Assembly (NCBI GenBank): GCA_023055505.1
Contig: JALIRH010000013.1
Location: 1,798,001 to 1,862,000 of the forward strand
DNA length: 64,000 nucleotides
Reading direction: 5' to 3'
Origin: Callipepla californica brunnescens
Taxonomy: Eukaryota > Chordata > Aves > Galliformes > Odontophoridae
Each line of letters opens with the position of its first letter. Positions within the stretch are counted from its first letter, which is position 1. Positions 25,715 to 39,591 of the stretch are shown one piece after another. The position numbers and the translations under genes are program-made. Below the pieces are notes generated by a model. It was not told the DNA's origin. It did no database searches and saw only the letters and a program-made list of their open reading frames with translations.

Positions 25715-28700
25715 TACATCTCTATTCTGCAGTCAAGTCCAGAGAACATGTCCTGCCAGCACTGTGCTGTGTGCCTGGGAAGATTTTCCAAGTTCTGGGA
25801 CAGCCTGAAAATCTCCCCTTTGGCTCACTGCTTTTTGTAGCTCGTGATTATCTAGGGAAATTTTCAGCTTTCATTTTATAATTCCTCAGGTTGCCCCAGA
25901 TCAGCCAAATAAGCGCACAGAAATACACAGTGTTGTCTGGTGCGTGGGAGCAGAACGTGAAACATTAGTGGAAAGTTTCAGTTAGTTATATTGGCTCCAC
26001 ATGATTTCAGATCTCCGGGCTGGATGAACTTTTTCCACAACCAAGCGTCCCCATCCGATCATGGCTACGTGATGCTGAGTTAGCTGCAGTGCTTTCTGCA
26101 GTCTGCAGGAGTACGGCTTCTGCCTGAGCTGCCAGTGGGTCTTCTGGGCAGTCCCCCCCAAGGGCAGAGCTGGCTAGCTGGGTCAGAAACAGGCTGGGGT
26201 GGTTTTGGCTGAGTGCTCTGAGCCTAAAAACACCTTTCTCCTATCTGCTGCAGATCTGCAGCCTGCCCGAACCCCCATGTTTTCTGAATATTGGGGACAT
26301 AGCATGTCCTCTTATGGCAGAGCTCTGGATTCAGTCTGTCTGCTTTCAGACACATTCACAGCTGGCTTTGCGCTCGGGCGCTTCTTCTTGCAGCCACAGA
26401 CAGATAGAGGTAACCACATTCTCCATCAAATTCGGCTGAAATTCCAGTGGGGAGAGGAGGGTGAGGTGCTTGGAGGCACACACACAGCTTTTCAGGCCTT
26501 CCCTCCCAAAGAGCTTTGTGCCACTGTAGGGTGATCTCCTTGTTACGGCACCTGAGAGTAACTTCAGGGATCAGAGAAAATGGCTTTTAAACTTGGAGGT
26601 GGTCTATTTTTCCCCTTGGTAAAAGTACTTTGTTAAAAAGCGAACCAAAGATTGCTTTAATGAACACGGATGCTTTCATCGCATTGCCCAGAAACTCCAT
26701 GGGCTGTTGGAGAAGATGTCTTTGGAGAAAAACTGGAAAAGCAGACAGTGCAGAGCTTACATCTCTGAAATGTTTCTCTCCAGACACGCTCACCAGAGTG
26801 CTTCCAAGCTGCAGAACCACAGCAAAGCTGGCACGAGGCCGGGAGAGCTGCACTCAGTCTGGGCTCTCATCTGCGTGGATCCCCAGAGCTACCACAGGTG
26901 GGCTGCGGGACTGCTGAGCTGCTCTGTGCTCACCTGGAGGTACAGAGCATGGTGCAGAGACAGCTCCATGTCCAGGGTAAGGAAATGTGTTCATCTGCTG
27001 CAAGGACAGGGCTGGGACATGATCAGTCACATCGAGGGCTGTACGGATGCAGGTCCACTCCATAAGTGAAAGTTGTGCCCTCCATCCTCCCCTGGCCTGG
27101 CTGGCAGCCCTTCTGCCCTTCACCTCAGTCTTGCTTTTCACCAGACCGAGTTCAGCAGCCCTCTGGGGCTCTGGTGGGAAGAGGTTTGCTTCTCCTCACC
27201 GCATCCTCTCTCAGGGCCCATTTGCCTGACCATGAGAGAGGCAGGCAGCACAGCCATGGCTGCTCCCTGCAGTGAGACCTGGAAGGGCTGGGAAAGCGGC
27301 CCCTCCCAGCAGCAGGTTTCAGGCCAGTGCCTTCATCATCCTTTCAGAGCCCAACTGAGAAAAGTGGGTTCATCTGCTATGGGCATCTGCTATCCTCTCT
27401 GCCAGCACCGCCGCACCTGGAGCTGGGAGTCGGTGCCCTCCTAAGTGCAAAATGAAGGTGTGATGGAAAGGAGGCATGTTCCTACAGTGGCAATTTTATT
27501 TTTAAAATGAGAGAGCACAGATGCTTTGTAAGCTGCCTGGAACATTAATTTAGTACATACCACTTCTGAAAGCATTTTACTTTCCTTTTCAGCAAGCCTC
27601 TCTCCCTTAGCCTGGTTGAAGTGTTCCACACAGCCAGCCCCTAAGCACTGACGTGGGGCAGGAGCAGCAGCAGGGAGCAGCTGCACAGTAAGGAGGTAAG
27701 GCTTGTTCTGCACCCACGACTATAAATCAGCAGTAAATTCAGCCTCCAAATATATTTTATTGCATGTCCCTGCACATCCATAAATGATGTTCCACATTGG
27801 CATTGCAGAAACATTAAGTACTCACAATTTCTACATTTTCTTTAATTAAAATGTATTTAAAGCCCAAGTACAAATCATGATTGGATTCCGGTGATTTGTT
27901 GCTCTCGGTGGTAAGTATTTATTCCCATTCAGCTCTTGTGCGTACTCCCTGACTGCAACATGAGAACAGCTTAAACTTCCTGAGTTTGGATCTGATGGTT
28001 GAAACGCTTCTTTGTAGAAAAGAATATTTTGCTAGCTAAGCCTCAGCTTCAAATGTGCTTTTCTCTGCCTCTCAGATTGTCCCTGCTGTCGACTGTAATA
28101 GACTGCTCATTAGAAAGACACCCTGATGGCAATGGTCACTGATCTGTTTTTTGGGGGCTGTTCCAAAAGCTGATGGATTTGGGAGAAGCATAAGAGCAGT
28201 TCAGTTCCTGTGGGGAGAAGGAAAGCTCGCTGGACAAGCAGCATTTCTGACCCTCTATCAGCCACAGCAGGGTTTGGCTGTGGGTAAGCAGGTGGGGGGC
28301 TGCTGCCCATGGAAGCCTTGCATCAAAGCAAGCAGCAGGAAGGAACTTAGTGAGGTAAATGATGGGATCATCCCCTCTGTGAGCAAGCCCTGCAGCCTCA
28401 GGTGCTAAAGCTCCCCTGGGCTACGTGGCTCCCCTGAGCACCAGGGGAAAGCCCTGTGAAGCACAGATAACCAGGGTTTGGCTAATGGGACTCCTTCCAG
28501 CAAGTCCCCCACAGTCTGTGGAGCAGCAGCACGCTGCTGTGGAGGAAGTCACTTTAGAAATTCCATTTAGGATCTGTCCTGGACACATTGGCTCGCAGAA
28601 GTTGAGCTGAGTGGGTGGCTGCTCCTGCCAACAGAGCTCCGTGCAAAAACAGCTGTGCCAAACAGCTCCCAGTCAAACAGGGGAGCATTACATCAACTCC

Positions 28701-29832
28701 AATCTCTCATCCCTCATGTACTACAGCATGAGAAAAGCAGCAACATGTGCACTTCGTGTTACATCATGCAGATCTCATGAACCAAAAGCCTGCAGAACTG
28801 AAGGTGCTGACTGCACAGGGCTGCAGCAGTTGGGGCACGCAGGTTGGCTGTGCCAGCAGGCTTCTGTCTGCTGCTTTCATCCTCTGACCCCCTGCTGCTC
28901 CAAGACCCGCTGAGATGGATGTAAACTACTGACACGTTTCCATGGGTACCTGTTTGTGATGCCGCTCTCGGGTAGCACTCAGGGTTCGTCCTTCCCGAAG
29001 CTTTGCAGCAGCTATTGAGAAGGGCTTGTGCTGATCCCTGCCCACACCAGGGCAGGCAAAGTCCCTCAGCTCAGAGAAGTGCTGACATGGCACAGCAGGT
29101 GCTGCGTGGAGAAATGTGAGCTTCCTCCAACTGCCCGCTGAGCTCCGCAGCGGTTCACGCTTTTTGAGAGGTTCATTTAACTCAGAAGGAGCACTGCTTT
29201 TGCACTTAGGCTGCTTCTGGTATCTAGGCTAGTTCCCGAGAAGTACCTGCCTACAGCATTCACACTCCTGCTGTGGTGTGATGCCTCTCCCAAGGTCAAC
29301 ATGATGCTGGAGCCTGAACACCTTGAAGTATGAAAAGCGTGTGTCTTTGAGGGAAAATAATTGCTATTTCAGTCCAGACAGGATCTGCAGGAGCCACGGC
29401 TGAGCCGGGCTGCAGCTGCACGGAGCCCCAAGTGCCAACCAGGCAGGGCACTGCTCCGGGGACAGGACGGTTGCTGCTCTCTGAGAGTGAACACCAGAGA
29501 GGTGACTGTGGGAAACCCAGTCCTGCAAACCCACCTCTACTCCTCACAGCCACACTGCTCACAGCCATGTTGTCCCTGCTGCTGCAGGCATTTCTTTTCC
29601 ACGTGCAGCAACACAATTTGTCTCTGAGAGAATGTGTTTGCCTTTGGCTGTACCTGGTACCCAGCTAAAGGCTGTGCTTGCTGTTTGGTGCTAGCTATCC
29701 CATTCATCCATCAGTGGGGAGCTGCCCATCTCTTATCTCTGAATTTGGGCTTAGAGCTCAAGAGAAAATAAGGAGGTTACTCCATACGTGGAGGAATTTA
29801 TTAAGCTTGGACCTGGATCTCATTTTTATGCT

Positions 29833-29840
29833 ATGCAAAT
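29833..29840 (+). promoter_or_regulatory. Octamer motif
   Basis: ATGCAAAT, the POU-domain octamer, within unique AT-rich sequence. A single motif, so weak evidence for function. Confidence 0.2.
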
Positions 29841-31219
29841 GAGTAATAACAAGCCTTCTTCATTACCAGCTGAGTACTTGGGCCACGGCTATTAAATCCC
29901 CACCTCCCTTCAGTCTGTTTCTATCAGACTGCCACATTAAGCTGCAACCTCATCGGAATTCATACAGCCAGCCCAGACTTGTGTTGGGATCTGAGCCTAC
30001 AAAATTAAAACCTGAGTAGCAGAACACAGTATTTCTTCGGCTATTGAGAGGAGCAAGCCAAGATATTTTGGGGCATGGTGTGTTGAATGAGGCATGACAC
30101 CACCTTGATTGCTTGTGATAATGAGAAATTTCACAACAGCCATACGGTGAGGAAAAAAAAGTAAGGGTTGGTGACCACATCCCTCCTGCAGGCACCCTGA
30201 CTGCCCCAGCCAGGCAGAGCTGGCATCAGATGGCAGAGTCCCAGAGCTCTGTGCCCCAGCAAGACCCCAAGCAGAGAAAGGCTTCTGCTCCCTGCCCCTA
30301 AAACCACCCTGCCTTTTTGTGGGCAAATTAAATACGTGGTAAAGCAATGAAAGGGTCCCATGACTCTCTGTTGTAGGTAGGATTTTACACCATACCCTCC
30401 CTCGAGTGATTCCACTCCTCTGAGACTCAGTCTCTCCATTCCAATTAATTTAAGTTTAAACTTTAGAATTTTGAGATGTTGGAATTTAGGTTTCCTATGT
30501 GAATGAGCAGCAATAGCTATCCCAGACTCACTCATTTCTGGATATTAAGGGCAGAGGAGGACTTAAACTTTTGTTATGTATTCCAGAAACAGAACTTACT
30601 CCTTCTCAATCTGGGATGACGATTCCAACCACTAAAACAGGGTGAATGGGTTGGATGGGGTAGTCACTGCTCTGGCTTCTGTGAGCTCTGAAAATACCAA
30701 CTGAGTCAAGTCCTGAAGGTGAGAAAAGTAAGAGGAACACCTTATCTGTGGATGCAGATAGGATTCTGTGTGGGCTGAGCACCAACTGTTCGGTCTCTCA
30801 TGGATCCCACCCTGCTGGTCTGCAGTGACATGTGCCGAGTGAAAAAATGCATATCCGAGGGAGCTCCTCAGTGATTTGGTGAAAGAAAGGGAGAAGGAAA
30901 AGGCATTCCTGTGAGCTGCCTTTTCTTTGCAGGGGACAGCTACCAGCACTCTTCCTGGAGCAATCCCAGGAACTGCAATCATGCTTTTGTGTATCAGAGA
31001 AGCGTGTTTGCACCTGACCTGGTGTCTGGGGACAGTAACGTCCCCAGTGTGGTCACATTAATCTGCCAATACTCAGTCAAGGTGACGGCAGCCTTTTCTG
31101 CCTTCATTGCCTCTAGGTCAGGCTCCGGCTGGTCAAACTGCGCTAATTCCAGTGGGACGGATCCTTCACACCTCAGCCTGTAATTTCAGTAAAATAGCAT
31201 TACCTTTAAAAGAACCAAA

Positions 31220-31630
31220 AACTATCCCAGCGGGTAATGACCTGTACTAAAGTCTCGAGTGGTAACACCCACACCTCCTGCTGCTTCCGACCTCCTGCGC
31301 AACCTTTTGCCGGCATCCCTGCTGCCAGGGGATGTGCAGAGCATCACTGCCGTGACGCGGTCCTAGCTGAGCACCACAGGCTGGGAGGTCGCACAAGCCG
31401 GAATCGCAAAGCGTCTACTAGATAATGACACGCGATGCGACCGAGCTAACTCCCCTCACCTTAGCAGCCCCTAATTGAAGCGATTTGAATAGATCGCTGC
31501 GAGCCCTCAGCGCCGTGCGTGCGCTGAAACGCGGCCATTCCCGGCTGCGCAGCGCCACCTAGCGGCGGCCCGGCACAGCGCAGGGAGCGCGGGGAACGGC
31601 AGCCCCCGGGCCCTGAGGTATTTGGCTTCA
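31220..31630. promoter_or_regulatory. Isolated CpG-rich block (orphan CpG island candidate)
   Basis: CpG dinucleotides are frequent here (GACGCGGTCC, GACACGCGATGCGACCGAGC, GCGCCGTGCGTGCGCTG), in sharp contrast to the CpG-poor sequence on both sides. It includes a strong CTCF-like site at 31552-31565. No coding exon is recognisable on either strand. It could be a promoter of an unannotated noncoding transcript or an insulator. Confidence 0.5.
31552..31565 (-). promoter_or_regulatory. CTCF-like site (reverse orientation)
   Basis: GCGCCACCTAGCGG on the plus strand is CCGCTAGGTGGCGC on the minus strand. It fits the CTCF core pattern CCASYAGRKGGCRS at 13 of 14 positions. It lies inside the CpG-rich block. 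Confidence 0.55.
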
Positions 31631-34600
31631 GAACGAAAATGGGAGCGGTGAGAGAGTGTAATATTTGAGTGTATAACTGAGGAAGTCGAATTGTGAACGC
31701 CAGGCTTCATGGAGGGGCTGCTGGGAGCTGATGCACGAAAGCAGCTCCAGCTAGGGCGCAGCTGGCAGCACCTGCTGGTGACTTCAGGAGCGGATCAACA
31801 GCCATAGAGTTCAAGCACACGAATTTAAGACTCAGAGTTAACCTCCACCTCACCCAGGCTGCCTCCACCCAAACCATCACTCACCACACTTTCATATGCC
31901 GTGCAGACAGTGCAGTTTTGTATATGAAAACTTGCAGCTACAGAGGGTTTCCAGTATCTCCATCTCAGCTCTTAACATGGGAGCTGACCTCAATCCAGAG
32001 CACAGCTGGCTGGAAGGCAGCTCTGGTCCCCCCCTCCAGCTCCAAGCAGGACCTCTACCACAACTAGCCCAGCCCAGCTGCAGCTTTACTGCACTGAGCA
32101 TCAAGAACACCCAAGAGTAGTGATTTCAACATTGCTCCTAGGGCAATACATTTCCATGATGCATAATCCCTGCTAATGAAGAATATTACACCTGGGAGCT
32201 GAGTCAGCCCCCAGGGATGCTTAACATCCATTTTTAATGTCAATTTTTTGCCAGCCAACAGATTTGAGGTAACTCATCAGCACCACCATCAGCCATCGCT
32301 GCATGACCCTCCACCTTTTCCTTGCTCACTTTACTCCCTCAAGCTGTGAGTCATTTCTCCTCAGACCGCTGCCAGAGGTGTCCTCCTGCTCCTCTCTGGC
32401 TGCAGCTCCTCATTCCAAGCACAGCAATGCTTGCTAGCTCATGCTCTGATGTCAGATTGCATCTGTAAAGGTTGTAAAAGCAAAGAGACCAGCATGAGCA
32501 AGGAGGTGCTACAAAAGAAGGAAATGAGTGCTCATTTGGCACCAAAGATCTAGGTTTGCAGGGAAGGAACTTTACAAAGGAGGGATCAGCCCTTATAAAT
32601 GAGGTGTAAGAGGGGTGCAGCATGGCTCCAGCCCTTCTGGTCACTCAGGTGAATCACCTTCAGCAATGCTCCCAGGGCTGACCAGATCCTTCTTCCTTCA
32701 GGTCCTCTTTCAGTGGTCCAGGCTGTGACTCAACATCTCCCACACAGCATCATTTTGCCCCTACACTGTGATCCTTTATTGAGCTTCCTGATAACCACAG
32801 GTACGTCACAATTTTTCAGTGTATCAGATTATTGTTGAATGGGAACTTCTAAACTGAAGGAGAGTTAGCCAGCAAAAAACACATTTTTTCCCCTGCCTCC
32901 ATGAGGATTCATGAAGTGCCCATCGAAGGCCAAATCCTTACCAAACCTCAGCAGAAACACTAACAAGCAGAGCAAGGGAAACAGCACCCTGTGACAGAGC
33001 AGCATAAGATTCAGTGAGATGTGAATATTATTTATTTAGAAAACAATTGCCCTATCGTTGGCGGGCATCAGTGAAACAGAAGCATCTGTCATCTGGCCTT
33101 GGGCTACTGCTGAGCGAACGCTCACACTGCTGCGTGCTGTACACGGTGTACTCTGATGCGTACCCTTCGCTTCAGCCCTTGCAGCCTCCAAGCATAACTG
33201 GCACGCAGTGATTCTTCCTGGGAGTTTTTTGTCTTTCAAATTTCCAATCTGTTTAATTCCCAGCTTTAATGCTCGTCCGTAATTTTTACTGAGAGAGGTT
33301 GAGGGAGACACTTCACAGCTCTCTGAGTGGAGGACTGCTTGTGGGCTGCTTCTGCTACTTCTCAAGGCAGCCCAGCTGCAGATCAGGGAAGCAATCTGCT
33401 GGATCAGTGAAATGCTTGACAGAGGGAAGGGGATGTGTTCTCATTTCAAGTTGCTCCTCCTTGCACCTAGCAGGAAAGCCGGGCAGAGAGAGAGGCCTGA
33501 CTTGCACCTCTCCATCCACACTGATGGAGAAACTAGGAGCTGTGCTCTCGGTGAGTCACACGCAGGCTATTGTGGCTTCCTTTGAGCAGTGGTCCTTCAC
33601 GTGAAACACAAACTGGAGCTGGATTTGAATATCTTGTGGGTGAGTACTGGATCAGAAAAAATAACTCCTGTCAGCATAGCTGACCTTGGAGATTTTTATT
33701 AGCTAATTAAGATGCCACATGCAAAGGGCAGATTGAAGCTGCAGTCTCGGTTAAAATTTAGCTCTCTCTTAATTGAGTTGAAGGAGTCTGGCTTACGTCC
33801 TAAACTGTTGGCATCCTGTATTGCTACAAGAATGTTGCAATTTGTTTTAGTGGAGAATGCAAATAACATCAGTGGCACGCTGACGGATGGCTCAGCATGT
33901 AACAGGAGAGGGGAAGCACTGGTAACGTTATACATTTTAATAAAATGGTATTAATTCTGTGGTGGGGCTGGCGCAGCATGCTGGATCTCTGCGGTGCTTT
34001 TCAGGACACAGGATGAGCAGGGACCGTTTGCTGTGTCAGTTCCAATGAAAATGAAATAGAGATTTTCAGGAACAGGAAGAAAGGAAAATAATTTTCTCGT
34101 AATTGCTGTGAACTCGTCAGAAATCATGCACTTTTAAAGACTGATTCAGTAGAGAAATGACAGATTTTAAAATCTTCCCACACAGAACATTTGTGTATTA
34201 TTTCCAGTTGCTGTGATAGATCATTTACTCCTGAGCGCTGTATTCTTTCTCTCTCATTTGAAGTACCTGGATATGTACTTCTCCGTGTCTATCCGTCTTT
34301 CTAAAGGCAGCATTTCTGCTTAGCAGAAGCCTTACGGTTCACCCGAAGTCAGACAGAGCTCTAGGAGGCTTAGAAGTATGCAGCTAAATACGTCGAGGTC
34401 CAACTGCTGCGCTAAGACCTTCTCAGAATCTCTACTGCCAATTGCTCACAGAGCTCGGACAAAGATTTCCCAAGCTGTTTATAAAAGGCCTCATAATGTC
34501 TGCCAGGACCTGGATGGAGTCTGAAACCTTTGAATTCTAAAACTCATTTTGAAGGAATTTTGGACTTTGGGAGCTTTTCCTAACCAAAATTAGCATGATA

Positions 34601-37600
34601 TTTTATAAACTGAATTGTATTCAGAGCGGAGAATTTGGACGCATGTCTCTCAGTGGGCTTTGGAAGTACTTCTACCCCAGTATTGTCCTTTCAAGGACTA
34701 AACATTAAAAGTAGCTAAAGTAATTGCATTATTAAAAATCAAAACAAAACAGAGACCAGGGATGGGGAAGAGTTTTTAACCAGTGTGCATACACGCATAT
34801 GAATAATGACAGTTGTATTTTCACTCCCATTCTCAGCCACTCCGGATGGACCACAATCACAGCTCTGAGCTGTATTATGTTCATAACCGTTAGGCTCAGC
34901 AGATAGCCTTATCAAGCACGTGGGGCTTTTCTGTTTGTTCCTGCCTCTGCAAGATAAGGGTAAAATGCAGATGGTTCTTTGATGAAATTACAGGACTGCA
35001 TCCCTGTGACAAGGGCTGAAGGGCTGGAGAGCCATGAATCCCCTCAAACTGGCAGTGGAGCAGGGAGGACAATGCTAACAGCACTGCCCTGTTGCCATAT
35101 GACCACACATTCTGGGTAAGGAGGGTGTAACATAACAGCTTGGCCAACCTGACAGTCTGGGGCAGAAATGCAGAAACAGAAGGAAAGCCGTATAGGTTTG
35201 GCCATAATCCAGCCCTAATACAAAAGAGGTTTTCCCTCTTATTTTGCACTAACAGTATCAGTCTTGAAGCCAAAGGGGAATGGTTTACACTTCTGAAGAA
35301 GCCACTGGAGATCTGGGCTCTTCCTGCTGCTTCTGTGCTCCCCTATAAGTCAGACGTGGCTGTAAGCCTACCATCGAGGCTATCTTCTGAAGGAAGAGGA
35401 CTGTCATCCCAGAGCAGCACAGCGTGGGCAGAGCTAACCAGGCATGAAGTATACAGTTCCCATTGCATAAAACAACATCCTTTTTATGAGCAGACATTAT
35501 TCAAGCCATAAGCTGCACACACACTCTTCCAACTCCATAAAATGTATCTCTAGAACTGGCCAGGAAACAGCTGCTTTTTCCAATCTGTTTGCATCAGTGA
35601 AGTGGGGGCTCCATTTAACAACTGTCACAAAACCCTCTGCTTTCCATGCTGATGGATCCCTCCTCCCCGCTGCTCCCTGTGCACTCCAGCCCTGGCCTCC
35701 TCCTGCCCTGCCTAGCGGTGCACACGCCAACCTCAAAACCTGCTCTGCTGGTACAAGGAACTGCCTTGGATGTGTTTGTTCCAGCCAGCATCTTGCTTCC
35801 AGTGGTGCTTGTGAATGCTGCAAGAAAACACAGCCTTTTCTGTGTCACCTGCTGGGAGCTGGTGCTGCTCAGCTGTGTGTGCTGGGTGCCTGCAGAGTGC
35901 TGGCTGCTGCAGCCCAAACCCACTCCAGGGCCAGCTGGCAAGGAGATAACGGGGGAGATGTTGCCACCCCTGTTATCTAATGCCACTAATTGGTTTTCTG
36001 GTACAGGGGCAGGGAAATTTCCCAGAGCATCAGACATTGAAGATAAACACCTAACACAGGATAAACACAGATGGCTGTGTTGTTGCTTTATGCCTCTGCG
36101 GTTGGATATGGAGGAAGAAAAGTCTCCAGTTGTTGATGCTTTTTTTCTGGGCACTTAGAGCAGCCCAGTTGTACTGTCTTGGCTGGAGATTTTTTTGTTT
36201 TCTTGGAAATGGTATGGATTACCTAGAAAAATAATCTCCTCTTTGAGATAAAACCCTTTTGGCAAAGGTGGAAAGCAGCTTGTAGTCTGTCTCAGTTAAA
36301 AAACACTGAAATTTTATCTATTAATCTGCTGTGAAATCAGTTAGATGTGGCTTTTTTAATTTTTTTCACTCCCTTGATCTTGTTACTGACAGCGAACAGA
36401 TTTTTCACCCAGGCCCAGGCTCCAAGGTGAGCCCTGGGTGAGCTGGTGCTGTGCAGCAAACCTAGCACTGCCAGGCTCTGTGCTGCAGCTCGGGTGCTGC
36501 ATGTCACAGCAGCCTGCCCAAGGGACAAACCTATCTGTCTGCAGCTCAGAGCTGATCACAGGGAACCACTTGAAGAAGCTTTTCAAATTCTGAAGACTTT
36601 CCCAGGCTGTCTGACACATTGGATTGGGCCATTTGACTCTTGTTTTCTTTTTTAATTCACCTCTCTAACTCCACTTCCACAAAGACCTTTTCCATTTTCT
36701 AAAGCCAAAAAGAAGGGGGAAGTTTGTATGCATCTGTTTTTTTTGCATGCTTGCACTGATCTATTTTTTGGAAAAGCACATCTCAAACCCAGGAGACAAA
36801 TCTACAGCTCCAACTGTGTAGTCAATATTGTCCAGGCAGCACTACAAAATGTCACACACTGGCCTAATTCTTGTAAGATGTAAGACTAATTCCATTTGCC
36901 ATTACAGACAAAGGGAACTTCTTCCTCTCCGCTCAAGTTCATTATCTACAGTTTCACTTGTAATTGGTAAGTGTAGGTTGATTTATATCAGCTGTGGGAA
37001 TGGAACCTTTCCCACTCTCATTGTAGGTGCCTCAGGTGTTTCACAATGCGTGTGGAAGGCAGTCACTTCTGCCAGTAACCCCATGTTTTCTCTGAGAAAT
37101 GACAGCAATTATAGCAGGAAATGGAAATCAGGCTGGGAGGCTTCTGACCTCCATTAGCTAATAAGAGTATCTTAGCTCTTTGCTCCGACTTATCCTAGGA
37201 ATGGGCAACAAGGTTGTAACAGACTACACCCCATAAAGCCCATATAAATGGTTTCCTTATTAAACCACACCATTACTAATACTCTGGTTCTAAATCCACA
37301 AAGCTGCTGGCCAAGTCTGCAGTGTGCTCTATGCTTTCGTTCGTGAAGCTGGATGTTCGGACTGGAGTATCATGAAGACTCCCTTCCTAGGGTGCAGAAG
37401 TTCAAAAACATATAAATAGAGAGTAATTACAGTTCTGCTGGAGCCAGAATAACTTAAAGAAAAAGAAAGGATTTGGTAGAAAGGGATAACATCTTCAAAC
37501 AGATCAACTGGCATCATTGGAAAGACAGGACAGTGTTCTGGCACAGAAGACTTCATTATGTAGCAAAAGAGACTGAGAACCCTTAGAATTATCAATTTGT

Positions 37601-39239
37601 TTTCACAGCTCTATCAGATGCTTTAATAATGATGTTTCTGGGCCTCACAAATGCCAGCTCTCAACATAGGAATTGTCCCTCTGCGCTGCAGATACGGTCA
37701 CGAGCATCATTCCCTCAACCATGGCAAACCATGACCTGAAATAAAGCTGTGTCTCACGCCTGCTCTTCCATATCAGCACCTCTGGGGCTAAGCCATAACC
37801 GTGTAAAAACATTTGCTACATCTAAATAAGCAGTTAACAGCCTCAAGGCAGGCTCTGCTCAGCACTGCTCGCTTGCAGCTGGGAAATGTGATTTAAAAAA
37901 CCAGACCCTGGGGACCACTTTGCACTGCTGCAGGACCAGCCCTTCTAACCTGTGTCTTATTCTGGCTCCTGTAACCATCATTCCTTCCCCACATCAGCCC
38001 CTGATCTAATCATCTGATTCATATTTTCTGGTTTGATAAATCAAGGAAAAAAAGCCTTTAACATTACATCTCCACATACATACACATATGTATACATCTC
38101 CACAAGCAGGTGGTTCTGTTTTTCAAAACTATCTTCAAGGTTTTCCTCTTTCCAGCTCTGCACGTGACGTGAGACTCTCTTTCTCCATCTGCCACTAGAT
38201 GGTATTGCTCCAGCAGCGCTTCCCAGGTGCTGTGCACCCTTGCTGAGATGAAGCCCCGGGACACCAGCACGCTCAGAGTGCTGCACAGGATCCCTTCTCC
38301 ATCCAAACTTTGAAATGTGGACCCGAGTGGACTGATTACTGCAGACACACAATGGTTTGCATTGCTGTGCTGCTTTTAATCTTCTGGTCCGACTGCAAGG
38401 TGATTCACAGGCAGCAGAGAGAGGGGCTGCAGCACAAATGAGGCTGAGAGAAAGGGCAACGCACTTGGGAGCACGTGGCCAGAGTTAGCAGGCTGGCAGG
38501 CATTCTCACTGCTTTGCCACGTGCTGGACAAACAGGAATCCCTTCACCATCAGGCACTTTGCTGAGACCACATCCCTGGAAAGACATCACTCTGTATGTG
38601 CTTTGTGTTTTATACTCTTCAGGCATCTGCTTGTGACTGTTGCTGAGGATGGTGTGCAATCTTTGGTTGCAGCTTCTTGCACTTGCAGCATCGTCTCTGC
38701 TCTATATTTGCTCTATAATCCAAAAGTCTGTGGTCTGCTAGCAGTGTCAGAGTACTCGATGTATGAATACTGAAGAGCTCAGGCAGGACCTTGTAAGTTT
38801 TTTAAAAGAACTGAAAGAAAAAAAATATAACCAAAAAGCTATTTTTTTTTCAGGGTTGCAAGTTTTTTTGAATAGCGCCGTTATTTCCCTTAAGCACTCG
38901 AGCATGAAGGAAATTATTCAGCAAAACTATTTTTAGTCTGGTAGATGAGCTGAGATATGAGGTAACTCTGTATTAAAAATAAATGACTTGGGCTGTTAGG
39001 TAGGCCTTGAGTTGCTTGCTGCCCTTTCACGACTGATAGCATCTCTGTGGTAAGTGTATGTGAGAACATTCTACTTTTATGTTTCCTTGTTTTGTTGCTG
39101 AATGTCACTGCTGTTCCTGGGAAACAAACAGGAAAGTCAAAGCTGCAGTGGAAAGAACAGCACATATCTACTGATTAAATGCTTGTGGCACTTGCATTCA
39201 CATTATTCAGTTGTCTGACATATTTTAACCATGAACTGC
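31631..39239. other. Noncoding unique sequence upstream of VMA21
   Basis: No gene recognised. At 35615-36158 both strands are open for 170-180 codons, but the two frames share no known family and no splice structure. One CTCF-like site lies at 38192. Confidence 0.55.
38192..38205 (+). promoter_or_regulatory. CTCF-like site upstream of VMA21
   Basis: CCACTAGATGGTAT matches CCASYAGRKGGCRS at 12 of 14 positions including the whole CCACTAGATGG core. It lies about 2 kb upstream of the VMA21 promoter. Confidence 0.4.
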
Positions 39240-39591
39240 GCTTGTTTAGCTTGAAGAAGAGAAACCTCCAGGGAGACTTCTTTGTGGCTTTCCAGTACTT
39301 GAAGGGAAGAATGACTGTACACAGGTTGATAGTGATAGGACAAGGGGGAAGATTTAGGTTAGAGGTTAGGTTAGAGGTTAGGATGAAGTTTTTCACTCAG
39401 AGGGTGGTGATGCACTAGAACAGGTTGCACAGAGAGCTTGTGGAGTCCCTGGAGGCACTCAAGGCAAGGCTGGATGCGGCTCTGGGCAGCCTGGCATAGT
39501 GGCTGGCAATCTTTCTTGTGGCAAGGGGCTGAAACTCGATGATCTTTGAGGTCCTTTTCAACCCAGGCCATTCTAAGATTCGATGATTCTG
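39240..39591 (+). mobile_element. CR1 LINE, 3' fragment upstream of VMA21
   Basis: Typical CR1 order: GCTTGAAGAAGAGAAACCTC, GATAGTGATAGGACAAGGGG, GTTTTTCACTCAGAGGGTGG, GGCAGCCTGG, then GGTCCTTTTCAACCCAGGCC and the terminal ATTCGATGATTCT. It contains a short local duplication at 39356-39382. It is closely similar to the copy at 55325-55604, same orientation. Confidence 0.9.
39356..39382 (+). repeat. 12-bp tandem duplication inside CR1
   Basis: The unit TTAGAGGTTAGG is repeated about twice (AGGTTAGAGGTTAGGTTAGA...). Related CR1 copies have a single AGGTTGGATGTTAGG here, so the expansion is local to this copy. Confidence 0.7.

Larger units (their letters stand above)
16701..31219. other. Noncoding unique sequence without recognisable CR1
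   Basis: About 14.5 kb with no CR1 terminus or body that I can detect and no gene. It holds microsatellites at 23.67 and 25.67 kb and the CATATG cluster at 23.56 kb. Confidence 0.55.

Noticed and set aside
35615..36158. Overlapping open frames of 179 (minus) and 170 (plus) codons
   Set aside because: Both strands are open over the same DNA, the translations have no recognisable domain, and no splice or promoter structure fits. Long frames of this kind are expected by chance in 64 kb read in six frames.
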